The notes beneath the pieces were generated by a model, which saw only the letters and a list, made by a program, of their open reading frames with translations, had not been told where the DNA came from and made no database searches. From Candidatus Eremiobacteraceae bacterium (GTDB taxonomy: Bacteria > Vulcanimicrobiota > Vulcanimicrobiia > Eremiobacterales > Eremiobacteraceae): a stretch of DNA of 64,000 nucleotides. The translations under genes were made by a program, and so were the position numbers. Where the stretch lies: the NCBI GenBank assembly GCA_035710745.1, contig DASTCX010000003.1, positions 62,001 to 126,000 of the forward strand, written 5' to 3'. Shown here in pieces: positions 24,251 through 32,511 of the stretch. The number at the start of each line of letters is the position of its first letter. Positions within the stretch are counted from its first letter, which is position 1.

Positions 24251-24658
24251 TTAGTTTGAGCGCGCCCTAAAAAGCCAGGCGGCGAGCCACGCCGCGATCG
24301 CGCCGCCGAAGAAGCCGCATGCGACATCGATCGCGTTCGACAGCAGCCCTTCGGGCGGCGGGTCGAGGAAGAACTGCAGCACCTCGATGACCGCACTGTA
24401 GCCGGCGACGACCCAGCCGATAGAGGACGCGGTCGCAGAACTGCCGGTCAGCTGTCGAGCGCGTGCGATCGGGAATCCGACGACGGCGAACGCGACGACG
24501 CTGTACAGCTTGCGCAACAGGACATGGTAGGAAAGCGATGTCGGCGACGTCGCCTCGTACACGCCGTTGTCGACCGCAGCGACGAGCAACGCGACGGAGA
24601 ACACCACCGCCATGCCCCACCACGTCGCTGGCTTCGAAAAGAATTCGCGAAGGCTCAC
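24251..24658 (-). CDS. VanZ-like membrane protein
   Basis: This 135-residue protein starts at GTG 24658, overlapping the stop of the MocR-like gene (GTGA). It has four hydrophobic segments. The VanZ-like signature is in the second half: a conserved Glu-Gln pair in AVIEVLQFFLDPPPEG followed by NAIDVACGFFGGAIAAWLA. VanZ-like proteins are small inner-membrane proteins of poorly defined role, one of which raises teicoplanin resistance. The link to the upstream regulator is only co-transcription. Confidence 0.75.
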   Translation of the reverse strand: MSLREFFSKPATWWGMAVVFSVALLVAAVDNGVYEATSPTSLSYHVLLRKLYSVVAFAVVGFPIARARQLTGSSATASSIGWVVAGYSAVIEVLQFFLDPPPEGLLSNAIDVACGFFGGAIAAWLAAWLFRARSN

Positions 24659-26187
24659 GAGACCTTGGCGATGGGCGAACGAACCCTGCTCCGCTGAGCG
24701 TCTGCGATGTATTGCGCGACGGCCGCGCCGAGTCGCTTCACGCCTTCCATGATCTTGGCGGGTGGCATCGTGCCGATCGCGAGCCGGAACGAACGTTCGT
24801 GGCGATCGCTGACCGCGAACGCGCGACCAGGGATGAACGAGATGCCCTTGTCGAGCGCACGGCCGAGGAGTGTCTCTGCAGAGCAGCCCTCGGGCAAGGT
24901 CAGCCAAAGCGCTCCGCCGGCGCGCGGCCGGGTCCACCGGACGGCGTGCGGCATCGAGCGCTCGACCGCGCCGACGAGTGCTGCGAGCTGATCGCCCCAT
25001 TGACGGCGCATCGACTGGTCTTGGCGCGCGATCGAACCTGCTTCGAACAGCCGCTTCAAGACGAGCTGTAAGAACACGTCCGAGCCCCGATCGATGATGT
25101 CTTTCGCATGGACGAGATGTTCGAGGATGCGGCCCGTCGCGACCGTGGCGCCCATGTTCATGAGCAGCCCGCGCGACACCGGCCTTGCGTAGATGACGCG
25201 CCCGTCGCGATCGCCGCAGAAGAGCGGCAGCTGCGGACGGCCGCGATGAGTGAGCGGCGCGAACGGATCGCATTCGAAGATGAGCCAGTTGTGCTTGGCG
25301 GCGAGTTCCATGAGGTGCTGCCGTCGCGGCGCGACGAGCTCGAGGCCGGTCGGGTTCTGAGCGCGCGGCGTCGTGATGACGAGACGGATCTGCTCGCGCG
25401 CTGCGACGCTCTCGAGCAGGTCGGTGCGCATCCCTTTGTCATCCATCGGGATCCCGAGCACCTTGAGCCCGCGCATTCGTGCCGCGTCGATGAGGCAGAA
25501 CTGGTTCGGGTCTTCCATCGCCACGGCATCGCCTTCGTGGCAGAAGCTCAAGAGCGTCAGCACGAGCGACTCTTCGTAGCTGTTCGTGACGAGCACGCGA
25601 TCGGCGCCCGCCTCGATGCCTTCGGCATGGAGATGGTTGGCGATCGCCGCGCGGAGCTCGGGAAGGCCCTGCGTGTCGGTCGGATGGATCCCGCCGATCT
25701 CCGCGTCCAGTGCGATGCGGCGCATCGCGCGCTTCGTGGCGGCGTGGAGCTCGCCGCCGTACGCGGGCACGCTGAAGAACGGGAACTGCGCCTGGCTGCA
25801 CGTCTGCGGCAACCGGTAGATGTAGCCGAGGTTCGTCGGGGGCTTCGGCCGATTGAACGCCTCCTGCCACGCAAGGCTTTGCGCGTCCGGTTGCGGCGCG
25901 TCGAGCGGCCTTGCGGGCGGCTCCGCGACGAACGTGCCGACGCCCGGCCGGCCCGCCAAGAGTCCGCGCTCGCCGAGCACCCGATATGCGTGGTGCGCGG
26001 TGACGATGCTGACGGTCAGCCCTTCGGCGAGATCGCGGACGCGAGGCATCGCCGCGCCGCGCGCGAGCGAACCATCGTCGATGAGGCCGGCGATTGCTTC
26101 GGCCACGCGCAAGTACAAAGGGCCGCTTCCCTTAAGGGGAGCGTTTTTGATTAAGAATAAGGAGGGCTGTGCTTGGTCGACGGCCAT
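24655..26187 (-). CDS. MocR/GntR-type regulator with aminotransferase-like domain lacking the PLP lysine
   Basis: This 510-residue protein has an N-terminal GntR winged helix (residues about 23-90, LYLRVAEAIAGLIDDG and VSIVTAHHAYRVLGERG) and a fold type I aminotransferase-like domain (about 120-490). PLP-site features such as TPRAQNPTG and FECDPF are recognisable. The segment that normally reads SFSK and carries the Schiff-base lysine reads VIYARPVSRGLLMNMG, with no lysine. If correct, the protein cannot form the internal aldimine. The start ATG at 26187 is 60 bases from the transposon end, so the insertion may have changed its promoter. Confidence 0.85.
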   Translation of the reverse strand: MAVDQAQPSLFLIKNAPLKGSGPLYLRVAEAIAGLIDDGSLARGAAMPRVRDLAEGLTVSIVTAHHAYRVLGERGLLAGRPGVGTFVAEPPARPLDAPQPDAQSLAWQEAFNRPKPPTNLGYIYRLPQTCSQAQFPFFSVPAYGGELHAATKRAMRRIALDAEIGGIHPTDTQGLPELRAAIANHLHAEGIEAGADRVLVTNSYEESLVLTLLSFCHEGDAVAMEDPNQFCLIDAARMRGLKVLGIPMDDKGMRTDLLESVAAREQIRLVITTPRAQNPTGLELVAPRRQHLMELAAKHNWLIFECDPFAPLTHRGRPQLPLFCGDRDGRVIYARPVSRGLLMNMGATVATGRILEHLVHAKDIIDRGSDVFLQLVLKRLFEAGSIARQDQSMRRQWGDQLAALVGAVERSMPHAVRWTRPRAGGALWLTLPEGCSAETLLGRALDKGISFIPGRAFAVSDRHERSFRLAIGTMPPAKIMEGVKRLGAAVAQYIADAQRSRVRSPIAKVS

Positions 26188-26268
26188 GATTCTCTCAATA
26201 TATCGGGCCGTAACGACTCAAGTCAAGCATAATTACTCGACTAGAGCACAATGAATCACTAAACTAAA

Positions 26269-26297
26269 GTGCCATGGCTAGGACACCATGGTATAAT
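26269..26297 (+). promoter_or_regulatory. promoter of the transposon passenger gene, overlapping the left inverted repeat
   Basis: A consensus -10 TATAAT at 26292-26297 lies 17 bases after GTGCCA (26269-26274), a 4/6 match to the -35 consensus that includes the inner end of the left inverted repeat. Transcription would start near 26304, reading into the RelA/SpoT-domain gene at 26454. Any start codon upstream of 26304 is therefore unlikely. Confidence 0.6.
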
Positions 26298-26453
26298 CCG
26301 GACCGTGAGAACGAAGAAAACGGAGCTTTCGCCCCTGATTCCGCTCGACCGCCTCAAGACGGTTGTGAAGGGCTTGGTCGCGGTTCCCAAGGCAAAGGTT
26401 GCGCAAACAACGGCGAGGCCATCTGGGAGAAAGAGAAAGAAGAACTAGCCGCG

Positions 26454-27515
26454 ATGCCCTGGGCCGAACCTGCATATTCTCGTACACAGATCAACAAGTC
26501 TGGCAAGGCGCTCATCGACCCGGCAGCAACCGCCGACGAGATTCAATTCGCCGAGGCCGTCATCAACAACTGGCGTTCCGCTCACGGTTTGCCGCTGTTG
26601 TGGCTTAGTATGGACTTACGCAGGTTGGCAGCTAAGGTTGATGATCATCGAATCGTCGCGCAGAGAATCAAACGACTTGCATCCATCAAGTTGAAACTTT
26701 CCACTCAGGGGCACATGGATATGGCGCGGATGCAAGATATTGCGGGTTGCAGAGCCATCGTTAAGTCAACGAAGGACGTAAAAAGGCTGGCGAAGCTTTT
26801 CCAGGGTAGCCGGATGCACCACACGCTCTATGATACGGATGACTATCTTAAGCATCCGAAGCCATCTGGTTATCAAGCTATACATCTAAAATATAAATAC
26901 CAAAGTGAACGATATGTAAAGCATTGTGGTCTCTCGATCGAAGTGCAACTGCGTTCGCAACTTCAGCATACCTGGGCGACGGCTGTAGAAATGGTTGGAC
27001 TGTTCACGGAACAAGCCCTTAAGTCGAGTCTAGGCGATAGCGACTGGCTACGCTTTTTCGCATTGATGGGTGCAGTGACAGCCAAGATGGAGAAAGGCGT
27101 TCCTGTTCCAAATACGCCGACTTCCCTGAAAGACTTGACCGACGAGCTTCGCGCTTATGAAGCAAAACTAAGTGCGCTGACGCTACTGCGAGGCTATGGT
27201 ACGGCAGTACGGCTAACGGTCCCGGCGGCGAAAAAGACGGGTCACCCGTTCTTCCTACTGACGGTCGATGCGAACACAAAGAACCTTACCTGGCAAAGCT
27301 TTGGTAAAGATCAGTCAACCCAAGCTGCAACCGCGTATCTAGCGGCCGAACGCAAGATCGAAGGAAAGCCTGGCATGCAGACCGTTCTGGTCTCTGTCGA
27401 GCGTATCAAGACATTGCAACGCGCTTATCCTAGCTACTTTCTTGATACAACCGCCTTCGATAAGCTCGTCACCGACGCGCTAAATCCGTCTGCCAGGCGG
27501 TTGCGCGCCGGGTAG
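26454..27515 (+). CDS. RelA/SpoT-domain protein (putative alarmone synthetase), transposon passenger
   Basis: This 353-residue protein is started at the ATG at 26454 because MPWAEPAYSRTQINKSG is the usual beginning of this family. The preceding 60 open codons look non-coding and overlap the promoter. The RelA/SpoT nucleotidyltransferase core runs from about residue 68 to 175, with RLASIKLKL, MQDIAGCRAIV (93-103), HPKPSGYQAIH (134-144) and catalytic E163 in EVQLRSQLQHTWA. No HD hydrolase or TGS/ACT domain is present. A C-terminal region of about 150 residues has no recognised fold. Small stand-alone synthetases of this kind include toxins and phage-defence proteins. The activity here is untested. 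Confidence 0.82.
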   Translation: MPWAEPAYSRTQINKSGKALIDPAATADEIQFAEAVINNWRSAHGLPLLWLSMDLRRLAAKVDDHRIVAQRIKRLASIKLKLSTQGHMDMARMQDIAGCRAIVKSTKDVKRLAKLFQGSRMHHTLYDTDDYLKHPKPSGYQAIHLKYKYQSERYVKHCGLSIEVQLRSQLQHTWATAVEMVGLFTEQALKSSLGDSDWLRFFALMGAVTAKMEKGVPVPNTPTSLKDLTDELRAYEAKLSALTLLRGYGTAVRLTVPAAKKTGHPFFLLTVDANTKNLTWQSFGKDQSTQAATAYLAAERKIEGKPGMQTVLVSVERIKTLQRAYPSYFLDTTAFDKLVTDALNPSARRLRAG

Positions 27516-27745
27516 CCGGGTCTACGATAGCTCTAGATGATAGGGGAACAGGCGTTCGAACAAGAAAAATGACACAGGCCCCGCGCAAAGATTGGTGATC
27601 GAGCGCGAAGCCTGATGCCTCAGGATTCAGATTCGGCCGACGGCCGCTACGTTTCCTCTAATCACATAGAGCCTACGCAGACCAAATCCGAACCCCGTGG
27701 CATATGCCAACGGTCACCGTTGCTTTCCGAAAGGGAAGGAAGCGT

Positions 27746-28102
27746 ATGTCAAAACTCAGCGTAACGTGGCACAAGTGTGGCGATGACCATCACTGGTGCT
27801 CATTCGAGAATCTTACCCTCGACAAGATGACCGACAAAGGTGTCTACGTCATTTGGCACCAGGGGAATCCCGGCAAAGTTGTCTACGTCGGTCAGGGTGA
27901 TGTCGCAGATCGCATCACCGCACACAGAAGCGACAAACGAATTACGAAGTACGCCGACCGTGTTCTGCGCGTCACATGGGCAGAACTGTCGGTGTTCCAG
28001 TGGGATGGCGTTGAGCGTTATCTTGCGGATCGTTATTCACCACTAGTCGGAGATGCTCATCCGGATTGTGGTCCGATAGAGGTGAATGGCCCCTGGGATT
28101 AA
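27746..28102 (+). CDS. GIY-YIG nuclease-like protein, transposon passenger
   Basis: This 118-residue protein starts at ATG 27746 with a strong SD (GGAAGG) 6 bases upstream. The GIY-YIG pattern is present as GVYVIW and VVYVGQG about ten residues apart. The conserved Arg (ADRITAHR) and a later Glu (DGVERYLADRYSPLVGD) follow. Compact GIY-YIG proteins act as nucleases or, when degenerate, as binding modules. It lies downstream of the RelA/SpoT-domain gene, separated by 230 bases in which I see no gene. Its 3' end overlaps the opposing small gene at 27972-28259 by 131 bases. Confidence 0.7.
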   Translation: MSKLSVTWHKCGDDHHWCSFENLTLDKMTDKGVYVIWHQGNPGKVVYVGQGDVADRITAHRSDKRITKYADRVLRVTWAELSVFQWDGVERYLADRYSPLVGDAHPDCGPIEVNGPWD

Positions 28103-28259
28103 CCGTGACGGCGGATTGCGATTCAACGATCGCATCCGCCGTTTCCATCAGCTTCATGTACTGATACCAGGCCCACGGGGGTTCCTCGCCGGCCTGTATC
28201 TTTTCTTGCGCCCACTCGCGTAGACGCTTTAGCTCGGCCTGGGCCTCAGCATTAGTCAT
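27972..28259 (-). CDS. small hydrophilic protein in transposon
   Basis: This 95-residue ORF begins MTNAEAQAELKRLREWAQEK, then GEEPPWAWYQYMKLMETADA. The first 50 residues form a predicted amphipathic helical region with coding-like composition. The C-terminal 45 residues are read from the strand opposite the GIY-YIG gene and may be a non-conserved tail. It is upstream of and opposite in direction to the passenger genes, in the same direction as the transposase. It could be a transposition accessory or an antitoxin-like protein. The function is unknown. Confidence 0.5.
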   Translation of the reverse strand: MTNAEAQAELKRLREWAQEKIQAGEEPPWAWYQYMKLMETADAIVESQSAVTVNPRGHSPLSDHNPDEHLRLVVNNDPQDNAQRHPTGTPTVLPM

Positions 28260-28304
28260 GACATAAGCATACCCAGGACAAGATGTTTTGTGCCGTGCGC
28301 TCCG

Positions 28305-29252
28305 TCACCCGCTAGCCTTTCCGATCAGGCTCTTGTACGTCAGCCGCTTGCCGTCAGCGGCCTTCGCCGCTTGTGCGAACCGTGGTCCGTCCTGTTCATC
28401 GCGACGGTTGAACCGAAAGACTAGCTCCTCGACATACCGCTGCAGATGCTCGGGCGCAACGTGAACCTGCGTTCCCCTCAGGTTCCTTTTGAGAAGCGAC
28501 CAAAACGCCTCGATATGATTTGTATGGATATGCCCGTTGACGTATTCCGTCGCATGGTTGACGACATAGCGAACGTAGTCGGCAGATAGCGGACCATAGG
28601 CTCCATCCGCATCCGTGTAGACAACCGCGCCAGGCTCTACGTTCTCGCGAACCTTTTGGACAACGGTCTTACCCGATGCGTCAGGAACGACAAAGGCGCG
28701 GACCTTGCCGGTTTTCTTGCCACGTTGGACAATGCCGAGAACGATCGTCTTTTTGTCCTGCCAGCGTTCGGCCGCTTTTCCCGCAGATCGTCCAATGCTC
28801 GGACGACGGGGCTTGCCACCAACGTAGGTCTCATCTGCTTCAACGGGACCCGCGAGCTTCGTAAAGGCTTTGTCCGTCATCGCCTCGCGGACGCGATGCA
28901 GAATGAACCATGCCGTCTTTTGCGTGACGTGCAAGGCGCGAGACAATTCGTGCGAGGATATGCCGTTACGATTGCTTGCGACCAGCCAGATCGCCGGAAG
29001 CCACTTATCAAGGCCAATGGGCGAATCTTCGAAGATCGTCCCCACCTTGGCCGAGAACTGCTTTTTGCAATCGCGGCAGTACCAGCGGAAATACTTTTCA
29101 AGGTAGGCGACCTCGCCCGATCCGCAGCCGAAACGCGGGCATGCCACGCCATTGGGGAAGCGGATTTGAACGAAGAAGTCGTGCGCAACCTGCGGGTCCG
29201 CAAATTGACGGACCGCATCAAGCATCGACTGTGGAATCGGGTGCTTATCCAT
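28305..29252 (-). CDS. IS1595-family transposase
   Basis: This 315-residue transposase has an N-terminal zinc ribbon (C38, C43, C59, C62) followed by a helix-turn-helix-like region (SHELSRALHVTQKTAWFILH). The ISXO2-like DDE domain has its first acidic residue in VEADETYVGG and the second in VYTDADGAYG. The third motif is HTNHIEAFWSLLKRNLRGT, which carries the Asn/Glu typical of this superfamily. The length is normal and no frameshift is seen, so it is probably active. It encodes the enzyme expected to move the surrounding element. Confidence 0.93.
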   Translation of the reverse strand: MDKHPIPQSMLDAVRQFADPQVAHDFFVQIRFPNGVACPRFGCGSGEVAYLEKYFRWYCRDCKKQFSAKVGTIFEDSPIGLDKWLPAIWLVASNRNGISSHELSRALHVTQKTAWFILHRVREAMTDKAFTKLAGPVEADETYVGGKPRRPSIGRSAGKAAERWQDKKTIVLGIVQRGKKTGKVRAFVVPDASGKTVVQKVRENVEPGAVVYTDADGAYGPLSADYVRYVVNHATEYVNGHIHTNHIEAFWSLLKRNLRGTQVHVAPEHLQRYVEELVFRFNRRDEQDGPRFAQAAKAADGKRLTYKSLIGKASG

Positions 29253-29255
29253 ATC

Positions 29256-29543
29256 CTAAAGACCACCAGCTTCGAGCATCAAAATGTAAACCCCGATGAG
29301 CTGCGCTACAACGACAAACGCCTTCGCGACGATCGGCGTCGAGGCAGGCTTCAACCACCACCAGACTGCACAACCAAGGTACACACCGTAGATGGACGCC
29401 GTGACGAGTACCGATTCAAGCAAGTACGTCTGCCGTGTTTGAAGATACAGAGTGAACGCGGAAGTGAGCGTCGAGCCCTGGAGTACCAAGGGAACAAACA
29501 ACAGCGCGATAGCACCAAGAACCCGAAGAATAACTCGCTTCAC
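29256..29543 (-). CDS. small membrane protein in transposon
   Basis: This 95-residue protein has three hydrophobic segments (residues about 5-25, 42-65 and 72-90). It ends three bases before the transposase start, so the two form one transcript reading from the right inverted repeat. No family is recognised. It could affect transposition or act as a membrane toxin, but nothing in the sequence decides this. Confidence 0.65.
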   Translation of the reverse strand: MKRVILRVLGAIALLFVPLVLQGSTLTSAFTLYLQTRQTYLLESVLVTASIYGVYLGCAVWWWLKPASTPIVAKAFVVVAQLIGVYILMLEAGGL

Positions 29544-29601
29544 GCACCAATTCTAGCAGAGAAGGGCACTTTAGTCAAGTATGTCATTCCGGACTAGAGG
29601 A

Positions 29602-30342
29602 CTACTTGTCCTTGAAAAGGTCCTCTGGACGGTCGATTTTTGAGACGCGCTTCTGCCACTGGCGCATCTTGCGCCTCTGCTGCCAGCGGTCGAAGCGCTC
29701 CTTCATCGATGGCCCCTGATCCCGGCCGCCAAGATTCGGCAACGACACTCGGCGCGTCGTGAAGAAATACGCGTACACGCATGCGACGGCTATCGCCAAG
29801 AGCGCTTGGATCGGACCGCCGTAGATGAAATAGTTTCCGAAGAGCGCGAAAGCGATGATGACTGCCGCCATGATCCGCGCTTGCATCGGGATGAACCAGA
29901 ACATCACCGTCGCGTACGGGTTCATCGAAGCGAACGCGACGGTGATGCCCACAAAGCTGCCGGCCATGCCGATGAATAATGGTGCATTCGGCGCGTACGC
30001 CGTCTGTGGGATTAGCACGAGGCCTGGTAAGATCCCGGACGAGAAGTAGAAGAAGAGGAACTTCCCCGAGCCCCACGCGCGCTCAAGCGACGACCCGAAC
30101 CAGAAAAGCAACAGTCCGTCGAACAATGCCCAGAGGATGCCGCCGGCATGGACGAACGTGAAGGTGAAGGGCCGCCAGTATTGTCCGCTGTGCAGCCACG
30201 TGACGGACGGGGGCCACGCCAGCAGTTGCGTCAGGCTCTGCGAGGTGAAAAAGTCGATGACGAATGCCGCCGCCATGACGGCGATCAGCACGTACGTCGC
30301 GGGGCTATCGTAACGGTGCGCGTAATAGCGCATCTTCCACAT
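29602..30342 (-). CDS. rhomboid-fold membrane protein lacking catalytic residues
   Basis: This 246-residue protein has six hydrophobic segments. Rhomboid-like features are RPFTFTFVHAGGILWALFDG (normally H...N), LFWFGSSLERAWGSGKFL, and the G-x-S-G region, which reads IGMAGSFVG. The catalytic Ser is Ala, and no His is present in the final helix (NYFIYGGPIQALLAIAV). It is therefore a pseudo-protease of the iRhom/Derlin type by sequence. The C-terminal tail is basic and cytoplasmic. The ATG at 30342 overlaps the stop of the M20 peptidase gene (TGATG), so the two are coupled. Confidence 0.78.
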   Translation of the reverse strand: MWKMRYYAHRYDSPATYVLIAVMAAAFVIDFFTSQSLTQLLAWPPSVTWLHSGQYWRPFTFTFVHAGGILWALFDGLLLFWFGSSLERAWGSGKFLFFYFSSGILPGLVLIPQTAYAPNAPLFIGMAGSFVGITVAFASMNPYATVMFWFIPMQARIMAAVIIAFALFGNYFIYGGPIQALLAIAVACVYAYFFTTRRVSLPNLGGRDQGPSMKERFDRWQQRRKMRQWQKRVSKIDRPEDLFKDK

Positions 30343-31502
30343 CAGGCGGCGTTCCGTCTCACACATTCGAGCACGATGCTCGCGCTCGCGTAGAAATCAG
30401 CGAGATCGAGCCACTCGTTGACCGTATGGATGTCGCGCATCCCGGTGCCGAGCACGGCGCTCTCGATGCCGCGACGATTGTAGACGTTCGCGTCGCTGCC
30501 GCCGCCGATCGTCGCCGTCGCGACGCTCCGACTGACCGCTTTCGCCGCCTCGAGCACGAGTTGGACGGTCGGCGACGCGTCATCGAGCGCCATGCTCTCA
30601 TAATCGCGCTCGGTCCGTTCTTCTATCCAGGCGCGATGGAGCTTGCCGGCCGCCATCGCGGTCGCTCGCGAGGCCGCGTCTTGGAAGCAGGCGCGGATCG
30701 CCGTCATTGTCGCGTCGAGCGTCGCATCGTCGAGCGACCGAGCTTCACCGCGCACGACGCAGCGATTCGGCACAACGTTCGTCGGGCCGTTACCGTCGAC
30801 GATGACGACGTTCGATGTCGTCCGCGGGTCGATCCGGCCGAGGGGCATCGCGGCGATCGCTTCCGCCGCGACGCGCACGGCCGATATCCCGGTCTCCGGC
30901 GCCATACCCGCGTGCGCTTCGAGGCCATGGACGACGAATTCAAAATGATCCGACGATGGCGCCCGCGTGAAAAGCTTCGAGGCGTCCGTCGCGTCGAGGA
31001 CGATCGCGCGCCGCGACTTGATGCTCGCCGCGTCGAAGTGCTTGGCGCCCAACAGACCGATCTCTTCACAAATGGAGAAGACGACGTCGACATCGCCGTA
31101 TGGCAGCGACGACTCGCGCAACGTACGGATGATCTCGAGCGCGATCGCGCAGCCGCTCTTGTCGTCACCGCCGAGAATCGTCGTGCCGTCGGTCCGGATC
31201 CGGTCCGCTTCGCGCACCGGCTTGACGCCCTTGCCGGGCGTCACCGTGTCCATATGCGCCGACAGGAGCAGGGGCGCTGCCCCGGCTTTCGTCCCCGGAA
31301 GCCGACCGATGACGTTGCCCGTGTTGCCGCCGACCTTCTCGCCCGCGTCGTCGACCCGGACCTCGCAGCCCGCCTCCCGGAGCGCGCGCCCGAGGTAGTC
31401 GGCGACCTGTTTTTCCTCTTTGCTGTGGCTGTCGATGCGGACGAGGTCGAGGACGGTGTCGGTCATGCGTTCGCGGTTGATCATATAGCGCGGGCTTTTC
31501 AC
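30342..31502 (-). CDS. M20-family metallopeptidase (PepT-like)
   Basis: This 386-residue cytoplasmic peptidase has metal and catalytic motifs in order: SAHMDTV (His ligand and nearby Asp), LGGDDKSG (bridging Asp), CEEIGLLG (catalytic Glu and ligand Glu), VLDATD (Asp ligand) and DIHTVNEW (His ligand). The dimerisation lid is the middle region (about 190-300). It is closest to peptidase T-like di- or tripeptide-releasing enzymes. A short in-frame ATG at 31484 could also be the start. It is co-transcribed with the pseudo-rhomboid, an unusual partner. Confidence 0.88.
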   Translation of the reverse strand: MKSPRYMINRERMTDTVLDLVRIDSHSKEEKQVADYLGRALREAGCEVRVDDAGEKVGGNTGNVIGRLPGTKAGAAPLLLSAHMDTVTPGKGVKPVREADRIRTDGTTILGGDDKSGCAIALEIIRTLRESSLPYGDVDVVFSICEEIGLLGAKHFDAASIKSRRAIVLDATDASKLFTRAPSSDHFEFVVHGLEAHAGMAPETGISAVRVAAEAIAAMPLGRIDPRTTSNVVIVDGNGPTNVVPNRCVVRGEARSLDDATLDATMTAIRACFQDAASRATAMAAGKLHRAWIEERTERDYESMALDDASPTVQLVLEAAKAVSRSVATATIGGGSDANVYNRRGIESAVLGTGMRDIHTVNEWLDLADFYASASIVLECVRRNAA

Positions 31503-31654
31503 GGCTTCAGGCGTGTTCCTCCGGCTCCCGGTACCACGGCGTTTGTGCCGGCAATCACACCGTTTTCTGGGCCAAAGGCCCCGTCACAGACCGACCCGAT
31601 ACTATTACTAATGTGTAGGGTACGAAATCCATTCCGTACGATTCGAGGAACGAC

Positions 31655-32056
31655 ATGCGGGGAGATCTTGTGAGGGGCTTGGGCGTTCAAACGCCGCGCG
31701 CTGCTTTGTTGCAGGCGGCGGCTGTCCAATTTTTCGCGGTCGCCGTTTGCGGCACGATCCTGACGGCGGTCATCGCGCTGTTCGCATACGCGAACGCGCC
31801 GAACCCCGACTCGCACGATCTTCTTTTCTTCACGATCATGATCTCGGGCCTTTGCCTGAGCGTCATCGCCGGCGCACTGGCTGCACGGCGCGCGATCCGA
31901 AGCGAGTCGATCTCGGCCACCGCGAGCGGCGCCGCGTACTCGCTCCTCAAGAAATACCGTCGCGCCGATACGCGTCCGGGCGCCGACGGGCAAGCCGGTC
32001 AGTACAAGATCGGCGAGAGCTACCTGCGACAGCTCCTCGGCCGTCGCGGAGCCTGA
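31655..32056 (+). CDS. small membrane protein of unknown function
   Basis: This 133-residue protein has two transmembrane helices (about residues 21-45 and 56-78) and a basic cytoplasmic tail (LLKKYRRADTR, YLRQLLGRRG). The ATG is preceded by GAGG at a suitable distance, and a GTACG/CGTAC hairpin lies just upstream in the leader. The next gene starts four bases after the stop and encodes another two-helix membrane protein, so both may belong to one small membrane complex. No family is recognised. Confidence 0.65.
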   Translation: MRGDLVRGLGVQTPRAALLQAAAVQFFAVAVCGTILTAVIALFAYANAPNPDSHDLLFFTIMISGLCLSVIAGALAARRAIRSESISATASGAAYSLLKKYRRADTRPGADGQAGQYKIGESYLRQLLGRRGA

Positions 32057-32060
32057 CGGA

Positions 32061-32471
32061 GTGATCGATTTAAAACCTGTTCCGCGTCCGCGCCCCCATC
32101 GACCGCGATCCGTCCACGTACGGCCTGAGGTCTTGTCGGCGCGGCTCGAGCGCTTCTACATCGGGTGCATCGCGTTCGTCGTCGGCGCGGCGGGCACAGC
32201 GGTCGGGTTCACGTTCGGCATCGTGCCGTACTACGGCGCGACCGATGCGTCGACGCATGACCGGTTCTTCGCGATGTGCGTCGTCGTGGGAACCCTGATC
32301 GGTTTCCTCATCGGCCTCGCGAACGGCGTGAAGCTCTCGCGCGCGAGCCGTCCGTCGGCGACGACGCAAAAGCGTCTGCTTTCGTACATCCGCCGGCGCG
32401 CCGATAGCCGGATGCCGCAGCGGACGATCCACCGCATCAACGTCCAGCCCCTCGGTCAACGTCAGGTCTAG
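32061..32471 (+). CDS. small membrane protein of unknown function
   Basis: This 136-residue protein starts at GTG 32061, four bases after the previous gene. An N-terminal Pro/Arg-rich segment is followed by two transmembrane helices (about residues 33-56 and 67-90) and a strongly basic C terminus (KRLLSYIRRRADSR). The architecture matches the preceding gene. No catalytic motif is present and the function is unknown. Confidence 0.6.
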   Translation: MIDLKPVPRPRPHRPRSVHVRPEVLSARLERFYIGCIAFVVGAAGTAVGFTFGIVPYYGATDASTHDRFFAMCVVVGTLIGFLIGLANGVKLSRASRPSATTQKRLLSYIRRRADSRMPQRTIHRINVQPLGQRQV

Positions 32472-32511
32472 TCCCACAAGATTCGGCACCCGCGGCGTCT
32501 AATCGGCGCGG

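Larger units (their letters stand above)
26247..29591. mobile_element. IS1595-family transposon (3.35 kb) with passenger genes
   Basis: The 8-bp sequence GACTAGAG is duplicated at 26239-26246 and 29592-29599. Between the copies the ends form a 27-bp imperfect inverted repeat matching at about 20 positions, with the inner ACTAAAGTGCC identical on both sides. An 8-bp duplication is typical of IS1595-family transposition, and the element carries an IS1595-type transposase (28305-29252). Passengers are a RelA/SpoT-domain protein, a GIY-YIG-like protein, a small protein and a small membrane protein. Base composition is visibly less GC-rich than the flanks and codon use differs, consistent with recent acquisition. 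It sits between the pseudo-rhomboid stop and the MocR-like gene. Confidence 0.9.

Noticed and set aside
26274-26453. Upstream extension of the RelA/SpoT-domain gene
   Set aside because: It includes the -10 box, so it could not be transcribed in full, and the translation is unlike the family. MPWAEP at 26454 is the typical start.
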